From positions 1-47,690 of the forward strand of contig RAYE01000047.1 of NCBI GenBank assembly GCA_003612285.1: 47,690 nt of DNA, in the 5' to 3' direction. Under the pieces are notes generated by a model. That model made no database searches, was not told the DNA's origin, and saw nothing but the letters and a program-made list of their open reading frames with translations. This document shows positions 24,635 through 32,204 of the stretch, in pieces (within the stretch, counting starts at the first letter, position 1; each line of letters begins with the position of its first letter). Both the position numbers and the translations under genes were made by a program. The DNA comes from a bacterium D16-51 (GTDB taxonomy: Bacteria; Bacillota; Clostridia; Lachnospirales; Lachnospiraceae).

Positions 24635-25537
24635 ATGGATGGAATAATCAATGTATATAAGGAGGCGGGTTTTACTTCACATGATGTTGTAGCAAAGCTT
24701 AGAGGGGTTCTGGGGCAAAAAAAAATAGGGCATACGGGCACGTTGGATCCAATAGCGGCCGGCGTACTGCCGGTATGCTGCGGAAAGGCAACAAAGGTTT
24801 GCGAGCTTCTGGCAGACAGGGATAAGACATACCAGGCAGTCTGCCAGCTTGGGATTGTGACAGATACACAGGATATTACAGGGGCTGTGCTGGAAGAAAA
24901 TTCTGTAAAAAATATAACAGAGGAAGAAGTGGCGCAGGCAGCAGCCTCTTTTTTAGGAGAGAGTACGCAGCTTCCGCCAATGTATTCTGCTGTAAAGGTA
25001 AATGGCAGGAAATTGTATGAGCTTGCAAGAGAGGGGAAAACAGTAGAACGGAATCCCCGCCCAATTATGATTTCCCAAATTGATATTTTGCAGATGAATC
25101 TTGAAGAACATATTTTTTCAATGGAAGTAACCTGTTCAAAAGGGACGTATATCCGTACATTGTGCCATGATATTGGACAAAAGCTGGGAGTTGGAGCTGC
25201 ACTGCAGAATCTGGTGCGTACAAGGGTCGGTAATTTTATGATTGGCGACGCGCTGACAATAGATGAAATAGAGCATATGTACCGCGAAGACAGGGAAGCT
25301 TTTTTTAGACAGGTTTCTCCAGTAGACTCCCTGTTTGAGGGGGATGCAAAAGTAAGGGTAAAGGAAGCTTGTACGAAAAAGCTTTTGAATGGCAATATTC
25401 TAAAAAGTTCCTGCCTGATACCAGATAAGGAGCTTCCGGCAGACGGCGCGGACTGCCTTGTATACGATGCCGAAGGAAATTTCCGGGCGGTATACCGCCG
25501 TGCAGGCAGTGATTATACGGTAATAAAGATGTTTTAG
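24635..25537 (+). CDS. truB: tRNA pseudouridine(55) synthase
   Basis: 300 residues. The N-terminal MDGIINVYKEAGFTSHDVV and the catalytic block KKIGHTGTLDPIAAGVLP with Asp D38 identify TruB; further motifs are YQAVCQLGIVTDTQD, LPPMYSAVKVNG and SKGTYIRTLCHDIG. A PUA-like C-terminal domain follows. It isomerises U55 of the T-loop of tRNA. It begins eight bases after nrnA. Its stop codon lies in the left arm of a hairpin (25534-25564). Confidence 0.96.
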   Translation: MDGIINVYKEAGFTSHDVVAKLRGVLGQKKIGHTGTLDPIAAGVLPVCCGKATKVCELLADRDKTYQAVCQLGIVTDTQDITGAVLEENSVKNITEEEVAQAAASFLGESTQLPPMYSAVKVNGRKLYELAREGKTVERNPRPIMISQIDILQMNLEEHIFSMEVTCSKGTYIRTLCHDIGQKLGVGAALQNLVRTRVGNFMIGDALTIDEIEHMYREDREAFFRQVSPVDSLFEGDAKVRVKEACTKKLLNGNILKSSCLIPDKELPADGADCLVYDAEGNFRAVYRRAGSDYTVIKMF

Positions 25538-25564
25538 GAACTGTTATTTTCCTATAGTTCCTAA
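25534..25564 (+). terminator. Hairpin at the truB stop codon
   Basis: TTAGGAACT (25534-25542) pairs with AGTTCCTAA (25556-25564). The TAG stop of truB lies in the left arm. There is no T-run after it, so it may only partly reduce transcription into ribF, which starts 19 bases later. It is related in sequence to the hairpin at 7871-7903. Confidence 0.5.
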
Positions 25565-25582
25565 GCAGGAATGAGGTCAGCA

Positions 25583-26494
25583 ATGGAAATTATAACCGGA
25601 CTTGATTTTAGCTTGAAAAACAGCAGCGTATCTCTTGGAAAATTTGATGGAATCCATATAGGGCACCGTTTCCTGCTCCAGGAGGTAGCGCATCAAAAGG
25701 ATTTGGTTTCTACGGCGTTTACTTTTGAAAACAGGAAGGGAAGCCCCAGGATCTATACTCAGGAAGAAAAGGACTTTATCCTGCAGGGGCTGGGGATTCG
25801 CAGGGAGATTATTTTTCCATTTAATGAAAAAGTAAAAAAAATGCTTCCGGAAGAATTTATTAAACAGATTCTTGTAAAACAGATGGATGTGAAACATATC
25901 TGTGTTGGGACAGATTTCCGTTTTGGGAAAAACAGGGAGGGCGATATCCATATGCTGGAAAGATTCCAGAAAAGATATGGGTATACCCTGACAGCCGTCC
26001 CAAAACTTACAGATGAAAATGGAATCATCAGCAGTACCAGAATCAGGAAGCTGATGGATTCTGGAAAGATATCAGAGGTGAACAGGCTTTTGGGTTCCCC
26101 TTATTTTATGATTGGGCGGGTTGGGCATGGCAATGAACTGGGGCGTAAAATGAATATGCCGACAGCCAACCTTTTGCCCAAAAAGGACAAGAAGCTGCTT
26201 CCAAATGGCGTCTATGCGACTACTGTGAATATCAGGGGGAAGCAATACAATAGTGTGACAAATATCGGGAAGAAGCCGACGGTTGGTAATTATTCTGTCG
26301 GTGTAGAGACTTATATTATAGATTTTTGCGGGGATATTTATGGTGAAGAGATTCAAGTTTTTTTCCATGAATTTATCCGTCCGGAACGGAAATTTAACAG
26401 CATTGAACAGCTGCAGTGCCAGCTTGGGCAGGATAAAAAGGAAGCCTGCATCTATCATGAAAAGCGGCAAAAAGCCGCCTGTATTGACATCTGA
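25583..26494 (+). CDS. ribF: Bifunctional riboflavin kinase / FAD synthetase
   Basis: 303 residues. The N-terminal FMN adenylyltransferase domain has KFDGIHIGHRFLL, the nucleotidyltransferase HxGH motif, then CVGTDFRFGKNREGD and GIISSTRIR. The C-terminal riboflavin kinase domain has GNELGRKMNMPTANL, NGVYATTVNIRG, VTNIGKKPTVG and ETYIIDFCGDIYGE. It makes FMN and FAD. I prefer the ATG at 25583 (TGAGGT six bases before) to the one at 25571. The 3' end contains a GCGGC/GCCGC stem and the -35 box of the alaS promoter. Confidence 0.95.
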   Translation: MEIITGLDFSLKNSSVSLGKFDGIHIGHRFLLQEVAHQKDLVSTAFTFENRKGSPRIYTQEEKDFILQGLGIRREIIFPFNEKVKKMLPEEFIKQILVKQMDVKHICVGTDFRFGKNREGDIHMLERFQKRYGYTLTAVPKLTDENGIISSTRIRKLMDSGKISEVNRLLGSPYFMIGRVGHGNELGRKMNMPTANLLPKKDKKLLPNGVYATTVNIRGKQYNSVTNIGKKPTVGNYSVGVETYIIDFCGDIYGEEIQVFFHEFIRPERKFNSIEQLQCQLGQDKKEACIYHEKRQKAACIDI

Positions 26495-26512
26495 AAAGGC
26501 ATAACCTATAAT
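26484..26512 (+). promoter_or_regulatory. Consensus sigma-A promoter of alaS
   Basis: TTGACA (26484-26489), 17-bp spacer, TATAAT (26507-26512): a perfect match to consensus. The -35 lies inside the end of ribF. No T-box leader fits in the roughly 55 nt between start site and ATG. Confidence 0.85.
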
Positions 26513-26571
26513 TATTTTGGAAAATCGAGGAGCGTTACAGTTCCCCAATTCGGAGAAAAGGAGAGAACACA

Positions 26572-29226
26572 ATGGAAAAGTACGGTGTAAATGAGCTCCG
26601 TAAAATGTATCTGGAGTTTTTTGAAGGAAAAGAACATTTAGCAATGAAAAGTTTTTCCCTGGTTCCGCATAATGATAACAGCCTGTTATTAATTAATGCA
26701 GGGATGGCGCCATTAAAACCATATTTTACAGGGCAGGAGATTCCGCCGCGGAAACGTGTGACAACCTGCCAGAAATGCGTGCGCACAGGCGATATAGAAA
26801 ACGTAGGCAAGACAGCGAGGCATCTTACATTTTTTGAGATGCTGGGAAATTTTTCTTTTGGGGATTATTTTAAGCATGAGGCGCTTGCCTGGTCCTGGGA
26901 GTTTTTAACAAAGACGCTTGGGATGGAAGAAGAACGCCTGTATCCTTCTATTTATGGGGAGGATGAAGAGGCATTCCGCATCTGGACAGAAGAAATCGGC
27001 GTTCCGGCTGAAAAGATTACAAGGTTTTACCGGGATGAAGAGGGAAAATGTGACAATTTCTGGGAGCATGGGGCAGGCCCTTGCGGCCCTTGTTCAGAGA
27101 TTTACTATGACAGGGGAGAAAAGTATGGCTGTGGGAAGCCGGACTGTAAAGTGGGATGCGAGTGCGACCGCTTTATGGAAATCTGGAACAATGTATTTAC
27201 CCAGTTTGACGGGGATGGCAAAGGCCATTATGAAGAGCTGGAAAATAAAAATATAGATACCGGGATGGGGCTGGAACGCTTAGCGGTAGTTGTACAGGAC
27301 GTGGATTCTGTATATGATATTGACACGATGAAAGCAATCCGTGATAAAATCTGCTCCCTTGCAGATACGAAATACCAGGAGGATGAAGAGAAAGATATTT
27401 CCATCCGCCTGATTACTGACCATATCCGTTCGTCTACATTTATGATTTCTGATGGAATTATGCCAAGCAATGAAGGAAGGGGATATGTGCTCCGCCGTTT
27501 AATCCGCCGTGCTGTGCGCCATGGAAGGAAGCTTGGGGTTGACAGGCTGTTTATGGCTGAACTTGCAGGCACTGTAATTGATGAGTCAAAAGACGGTTAT
27601 CCGGAACTTGCGGAAAAGAAAGAGTTTATTGTCCAGGTACTGACCCAGGAAGAAGAGAAGTTTGACAAAACAATTGACCAGGGGCTTTCGATCCTTGCAC
27701 AGATGCAGGGCCGCCTGGAAGAAGAGGGGAAGAAAGAACTTTCCGGGAAAGATGCTTTTAAGCTGTATGACACATATGGCTTCCCACTTGATTTGACAAT
27801 TGAAATCCTGGAGGAAAAAGGATTTTGTGTGGATAGCGAAGGCTTTGAGGCCGCAATGAAAGAACAGAAGGAAAAAGCAAGGAAGGCCCGTAAAGCAACA
27901 AATTATATGGGGGCGGAGGAAACTGTTTACCAGCAGATTGACGCTGCAATCACCAGTAAATTTGTCGGCTATGATACTTTAGAGCATGATTCTGTAATCA
28001 GCGCCCTGACAACGGAAGAGGAAGTGGTTTCCGCGCTGACGGACGGGCAGACAGGGACGGTTATCGTAGAAGAAACCCCGTTTTATGCGACGATGGGCGG
28101 ACAGCAGGCAGATATTGGGGTGATTGTTTCCGGGGAAAATGAATTTGAAGTAAAAGATACCATTAAGCTGCAGGGCGGCAAGATAGGCCATGTCGGGGTA
28201 GTTTTAAAAGGGATGTTCAAGACAGGAGATACGGTTACATTAAAGGTAGGGCAGAAAAACCGGATGGCAACAGGGAAGAACCATAGTGCAACCCATCTTG
28301 TGCAAAAAGCGCTCCGTATGGTACTTGGCTCCCATGTAGAGCAGGCAGGCTCTTATGTGGATGCAGACAGGCTCCGTTTTGACTTCTCCCATTTTTCAGC
28401 GATGACGCCGGAGGAAATTAAAAAAGCAGAAGAAATTGTAAATGAGGAAATTACCCTCCATCTGCCAGTTGTGACAGAGGAAATGACGTTGGAAGAGGCA
28501 AAAAAGACAGGCGCTATGGCCTTGTTTGGCGAAAAATATGGGGATACGGTACGTGTTGTGCAGATGGGGGATTTCAGCGTTGAGCTTTGCGGCGGTACCC
28601 ATGTTGGCAATACAGGGGATATTGCAAGCTTTAAGATTATTTCAGAAAGCGGCGTAGCGGCAGGCGTCCGCCGTATTGAAGCTTTGACAGGGGACGGGCT
28701 GATGAAATATTACGCTTCTGTTGAAGAAGAACTTTTCAACGCGGCAAAAGCAGCAAAAGCAGAGCCGGATAACCTTACAAAGAAGATTCAGGCGATGCAG
28801 GAAGAGATGAAGGCGCTTCACAGTGAAAATGAAAAGTTAAAGGCAAAGCTTGCAAAGGATGCAGTTGGGGATGTTGACAGCCAGATACAGGAAATAAACG
28901 GGATGAAATTCCTTGCAATGAATGTGCCGGATGTGGATATGAACGGACTGCGAAATCTTGGCGACCAGATGAAGGAAAAGGTTGGGGAAGGCATGGTTGT
29001 GCTTGCCTCTGCAAATGGCGGGAAGGTGACGCTTCTTTCGATGGCGACAGATGGGGCAATGAAGAAAGGCGCGCATGCCGGGAATTTGATTAAAGAAATT
29101 GCTTCCTTAGTTGGCGGCGGCGGCGGCGGACGCCCAAATATGGCGCAGGCAGGCGGCAAAAATCCGGCCGGGATTGAAGCGGCGCTGGAGAAAGCAAAGG
29201 AAGTAGCAGAAAAACAGTTTGCTTAA
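26572..29226 (+). CDS. alaS: Alanine--tRNA ligase
   Basis: 884 residues, normal length. The class II catalytic core has LRKMYLEFFEGKEHLAMKS-type start, CQKCVRTGDIENVGKTARH and NMGLERLA-type motifs (TGMGLERLAVV). The editing domain has HSATHLVQ (about 570) and CGGTHV (about 673). The C-terminal C-Ala/DHHA1 part ends with a glycine-rich loop (VGGGGGGRPNMAQAGGKNP, about 847). It also carries a Cys-rich insert, CGKPDCKVGCECDRF, between catalytic motifs, found in many bacterial AlaRS. It charges tRNA-Ala and edits Ser and Gly. AAAGGAGAG precedes the ATG. Confidence 0.97.
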   Translation: MEKYGVNELRKMYLEFFEGKEHLAMKSFSLVPHNDNSLLLINAGMAPLKPYFTGQEIPPRKRVTTCQKCVRTGDIENVGKTARHLTFFEMLGNFSFGDYFKHEALAWSWEFLTKTLGMEEERLYPSIYGEDEEAFRIWTEEIGVPAEKITRFYRDEEGKCDNFWEHGAGPCGPCSEIYYDRGEKYGCGKPDCKVGCECDRFMEIWNNVFTQFDGDGKGHYEELENKNIDTGMGLERLAVVVQDVDSVYDIDTMKAIRDKICSLADTKYQEDEEKDISIRLITDHIRSSTFMISDGIMPSNEGRGYVLRRLIRRAVRHGRKLGVDRLFMAELAGTVIDESKDGYPELAEKKEFIVQVLTQEEEKFDKTIDQGLSILAQMQGRLEEEGKKELSGKDAFKLYDTYGFPLDLTIEILEEKGFCVDSEGFEAAMKEQKEKARKARKATNYMGAEETVYQQIDAAITSKFVGYDTLEHDSVISALTTEEEVVSALTDGQTGTVIVEETPFYATMGGQQADIGVIVSGENEFEVKDTIKLQGGKIGHVGVVLKGMFKTGDTVTLKVGQKNRMATGKNHSATHLVQKALRMVLGSHVEQAGSYVDADRLRFDFSHFSAMTPEEIKKAEEIVNEEITLHLPVVTEEMTLEEAKKTGAMALFGEKYGDTVRVVQMGDFSVELCGGTHVGNTGDIASFKIISESGVAAGVRRIEALTGDGLMKYYASVEEELFNAAKAAKAEPDNLTKKIQAMQEEMKALHSENEKLKAKLAKDAVGDVDSQIQEINGMKFLAMNVPDVDMNGLRNLGDQMKEKVGEGMVVLASANGGKVTLLSMATDGAMKKGAHAGNLIKEIASLVGGGGGGRPNMAQAGGKNPAGIEAALEKAKEVAEKQFA

Positions 29227-29259
29227 CAGAGGGCTTTAGGAAAAGAAAGCGAGGTATTT

Positions 29260-30453
29260 ATGAAAAAATGGAAAAAAATCTTTGCATTGGCTGTATTTGC
29301 ATTGGCTGTCACTCTGGCGGCGAAATCCAATACGGCTGCTGCGGCACAGATTACCGGGGTAAAACAGACCGATGCATCTACAGGAAGCGTTAAAATTTCC
29401 TGGGATGCAGCTCTTGCCAGTGAACGTTATGTAGTGGAAGTCAGCGACGATATGAAAAACTGGTATCCAAAAGAGGACACGTCAAGCACAGAGACCCGTC
29501 TTGCAGGCCTTACCGCTGGAAAAACGTATTATGTAAGGGTAACGGGTTATAAGGATTGGAGTATTGTGTTAGATAAAGGGATACTAGTAAATGAAGCTTC
29601 CATTCCGGTTGATGTGGTGACGGTTCCGGAGGTTAAAAATATTTCTGTAGCACAGTCCGAGGCATTTACGAACAGTTTTTCTGTAAAGTTTTCGGGAGCT
29701 GAAGACAGCGGGGCAAACTTTTATCAGGTATATTTAAATGACACAGTAGTTGGTGAGTCTGATTCCCCAGTTATAAGCGTAAGTGGAAGTTTTTTGCCAG
29801 GAAGTAAGTACTGGTGTGAGACTTATGCATGCCGGAGGTCATCTTCTGGTTTTGTAGCAAAGGGAAGCGCTGTCTACTCTTATTATAAGACGCTTTCAGA
29901 GAAGCTTGGGATAAACAGCTTCCATATATCAAATATGCTTTGGAATATTAATGTAGCATATTTTGATGTTGTAAATTCTAACGATGTAGATGGTTATCAG
30001 ATGCAGTTTTTAAATGCCGCAGGAAAAGAGAAGAAAACATTTACCCAGACAAGCCCGGATTTCCGGGTTGAGAATTTTATGCTGGGGACTTTTTACCAGT
30101 ACCGTGCCCGCACTTTTGTAGAGTGTGGCTCAGAAAAGGTATACAGTGAATGGTCAGGCTGCCGTTATATTGGGATACCGAAAAAAGTGGCGGTAAAGAA
30201 GGGCAGTTCTTTGAAGATTAACTGGGGAAAAGTATCTGGCGCGTCAAAATTTGTGGTAAAGGTGTCAACCAGCCAAAACAGTGGCTATAAAACAGTTAAG
30301 ACAGTTTCTGCAGATAAGCGGAGCGTGACAGTGAAAAAGTTTAAGAATAAGAAAATCCAGAAAACAAAACGCTATTATATCAGGATTTATGCGCAGGCAG
30401 TAGTTGGGGGGAAAACAGTGACGACAGAGCTTCCATGGGAGGGAAGCTGTTAA
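29260..30453 (+). CDS. Secreted fibronectin type III repeat protein
   Basis: 397 residues. The basic N-terminus MKKWKKIF with a hydrophobic core and AAAA-A cut site (about 28) is a signal peptide. Three or four FN3-like modules follow: about 30-110 (SVKISWDAALASERYVVEVS), about 120-205, about 215-300 and about 305-395 (SLKINWGKVSGASKFVVKVS). No catalytic motif and no wall anchor are visible; the last module is Lys-rich, as in the C-terminal modules of the amylase at 13085. It probably works at the cell surface in protein or glycan binding, but the function is unknown. It begins 33 bases after alaS and could be co-transcribed with it. Confidence 0.75.
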   Translation: MKKWKKIFALAVFALAVTLAAKSNTAAAAQITGVKQTDASTGSVKISWDAALASERYVVEVSDDMKNWYPKEDTSSTETRLAGLTAGKTYYVRVTGYKDWSIVLDKGILVNEASIPVDVVTVPEVKNISVAQSEAFTNSFSVKFSGAEDSGANFYQVYLNDTVVGESDSPVISVSGSFLPGSKYWCETYACRRSSSGFVAKGSAVYSYYKTLSEKLGINSFHISNMLWNINVAYFDVVNSNDVDGYQMQFLNAAGKEKKTFTQTSPDFRVENFMLGTFYQYRARTFVECGSEKVYSEWSGCRYIGIPKKVAVKKGSSLKINWGKVSGASKFVVKVSTSQNSGYKTVKTVSADKRSVTVKKFKNKKIQKTKRYYIRIYAQAVVGGKTVTTELPWEGSC

Positions 30454-30456
30454 TTG

Positions 30457-30484
30457 TTGACAGAAAATATAGTAAGAATAAAAT
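30457..30484 (+). promoter_or_regulatory. Probable promoter of the Sel1 gene, overlapping a terminator
   Basis: TTGACA (30457-30462), 16-bp spacer, TAAAAT (30479-30484). The -10 lies in the left arm of the terminator hairpin that ends the FN3 gene, so transcription from here would start inside the hairpin and would not form it completely. Confidence 0.5.
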
Positions 30485-30518
30485 AATTGCAACTGTTTTT
30501 TAGTTGCAATTATTTTAT
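30478..30518 (+). terminator. Intrinsic terminator after the FN3 gene
   Basis: A perfect 17-bp stem, 30478-30494 with 30502-30518 (core AATTGCAACT/AGTTGCAATT), with an all-T-rich loop and AT-rich tail. The symmetrical AT arms make it possibly active on both strands. Confidence 0.8.
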
Positions 30519-30534
30519 ATAATAAGGAGAATAT

Positions 30535-31764
30535 ATGGGAAGATACTTTAGTGATGTAGTAGAAAAGGCATTGAAAGATATTTACTATGATGTGGCAGCA
30601 GGAAGGGGAAAGGAAAGCTTTGAGCTTTTAGAGAAGGCTTCTGCAGAAGGGGACGGGGATGCGACATGCATTCTGGCGAGGTGCCTGTATGGTTATCAAT
30701 ATGTGTGGAGAGGCCATGATTTCCCAGAAGATTATGACAGGGCTGAGGCATTGATGCATAAATCAGTAGAGCAGGGAAGCGCAATCGGTGTGCTGTTAGC
30801 CTTGCGGAGTAAGCAGTTAACGCCGGAATTAAAGGCGAAAATGCCTTTTTCCAGCCTGGAGGAAGCATTTCAGGTTGTGCTTGGGAAGGCAGAAAGCGGG
30901 GAGCCGTTTTGCCAGTATACAATAGGCAATGTTTATTTCTGGTGGGATTTTTTGGAGATACAGGGGAAAAAATTCCCGGATGAAAAGGCGCTCAAGGCCA
31001 ATTTAAGGGAAAATATACCGAAATGTGAAGGCTGGTTTTGGAAGGCGTTCCGGGGTGGGCTGTATTATGCAGGAAATAACTTAAACCAGTATTATGAAAA
31101 AGGGGAGGGGGATATTATCGCGCCACAGCCGGAAAAGGCGGAGGGAATCTGGCGTATTGGCGCGGAACTTGGCTATCCGATCCATCAGTATATCTATGGG
31201 AAGGAACTGGATAAGGCCGGCAGGAAAGAAGAAGCTTTCGAGTGGCACAAAAGAGCGGCAGAAGGCGGGGAAGCGGGGAGCTGGTATTATATAGGGCTGG
31301 CATATGAGGAAGGTAAAATTGTGCCGAAAGACTGCCATTATGCAGCGCAGTGTTATGAAAAAGGGTTAAAGCCTTCGGGAGGACCAGGATGCTATAACCG
31401 TCTGGGGGCGCTGTATTTTGATGGAAATGGCGTGCCACAGAATTATGAAAAGGCGGTTCCTCTTTTGGAAACGGCCTATGGGATGGAAAATAACTGGGGA
31501 TGCGGTTATCTTGGGAAAGCTTATTTTTATGGCCTGGGTACATACCAGGATTATAGGAAGGCAAGGGAATTTTTGGAAAAGATAAGCTGGACGGATGCAG
31601 ACGTATGCTATATGCTGGGTGTAATTTATGCCCAGGGAAAAGGAGTGGAGCAGGATATCAAAAAGGGCGCAGAATATTTAAAAAAAGCAGGGAACCATAG
31701 TAAAGCAAAGGAAGAGCTTTCTAAATATAAAAAGACTCTTTTTGGAAAGTGGGTTCTACGATAA
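30535..31764 (+). CDS. Sel1-like (TPR-type) repeat protein
   Basis: 409 residues without signal peptide or membrane helix, so cytoplasmic. Sel1 repeats are clear in the C-terminal half: GSWYYIGLAYEEGKIVPKD, YNRLGALYFDGNGVPQNYEKA, GCGYLGKAYFYGLGTYQDYRKA and CYMLGVIYAQGKGVEQDIKKGA; the N-terminal half has weaker ones. Such solenoids hold partner proteins together; in many gut Clostridia they are uncharacterised. AATAAGGAG precedes the ATG at 30535. The stop TAA is the first base group of a large multi-hairpin element that probably ends the transcript. Confidence 0.8.
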   Translation: MGRYFSDVVEKALKDIYYDVAAGRGKESFELLEKASAEGDGDATCILARCLYGYQYVWRGHDFPEDYDRAEALMHKSVEQGSAIGVLLALRSKQLTPELKAKMPFSSLEEAFQVVLGKAESGEPFCQYTIGNVYFWWDFLEIQGKKFPDEKALKANLRENIPKCEGWFWKAFRGGLYYAGNNLNQYYEKGEGDIIAPQPEKAEGIWRIGAELGYPIHQYIYGKELDKAGRKEEAFEWHKRAAEGGEAGSWYYIGLAYEEGKIVPKDCHYAAQCYEKGLKPSGGPGCYNRLGALYFDGNGVPQNYEKAVPLLETAYGMENNWGCGYLGKAYFYGLGTYQDYRKAREFLEKISWTDADVCYMLGVIYAQGKGVEQDIKKGAEYLKKAGNHSKAKEELSKYKKTLFGKWVLR

Positions 31765-31980
31765 AGGTGTTTTCGAGCCTGGAAAGTAACTATTCAGCCT
31801 TGCGGCTTCATAGTTACACAGCAGTGCTTTCAGCACTGTTGATGTACACATTTTGCACAAAATGCGTGCAAAATGGCACCGTAAAACTCATATTTTTGAC
31901 AAAAAGCATGTCAAAAATCCTCGCATTTTATGGAAGGCTGAACTGTTACCCTGGAAAGGCTGCTGCCGCACCTTTTTATT
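31763..31980 (+). repeat. Multi-hairpin intergenic element with terminator-like 3' end
   Basis: Outer arms AAAGGTG (31763-31769) and CACCTTT (31969-31975, followed by TTATT) enclose four clean stem-loops: GTAACTAT..ATAGTTAC with inner AGCC/GGCT (31786-31817); CAGTGCT/AGCACTG (31822-31838); CATTTTGCAC/GTGCAAAATG (31849-31875); ATTTTTGACA/TGTCAAAAAT (31892-31918). The sequence cctggaaag occurs near both ends (31778 and 31950). Parts recur at 46408-46445. It follows the Sel1 stop directly and a consensus promoter follows it directly. It may be a terminator array, a structured RNA or a mobile repeat. Confidence 0.7.
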
Positions 31981-32007
31981 GACATAAAAATTGCAGGCGG
32001 ATATAAT
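31979..32007 (+). promoter_or_regulatory. Consensus promoter of the sensory operon
   Basis: TTGACA (31979-31984), 17-bp spacer, TATAAT (32002-32007), matching consensus perfectly. The -35 overlaps the end of the multi-hairpin element. The leader is about 190 nt and includes the stems CAGGGC/GCCCTG (32097-32113) and AAAAGTA/TACTTTT (32141-32157). Confidence 0.8.
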
Positions 32008-32204
32008 ATAGTATAGTTTTATATATTTGCAGTGCTGTAAACGGCTGGGACAGAAAATCATTATAATCTGACATTCTATTATTCTGAGCATGCCTGCAGG
32101 GCATTTTGCCCTGTTAATTTCTTCAATGACAATGTACCATAAAAGTAAATTACTTTTAAAGCTCCAGAAGGAAAAGGCCGGGGACAGCGAAATGGAGATT
32201 GAAA

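Noticed and set aside
26495-26571. T-box leader for alaS
   Set aside because: Only about 55 nt lie between the consensus promoter and the ATG, too short for a T-box with antiterminator.
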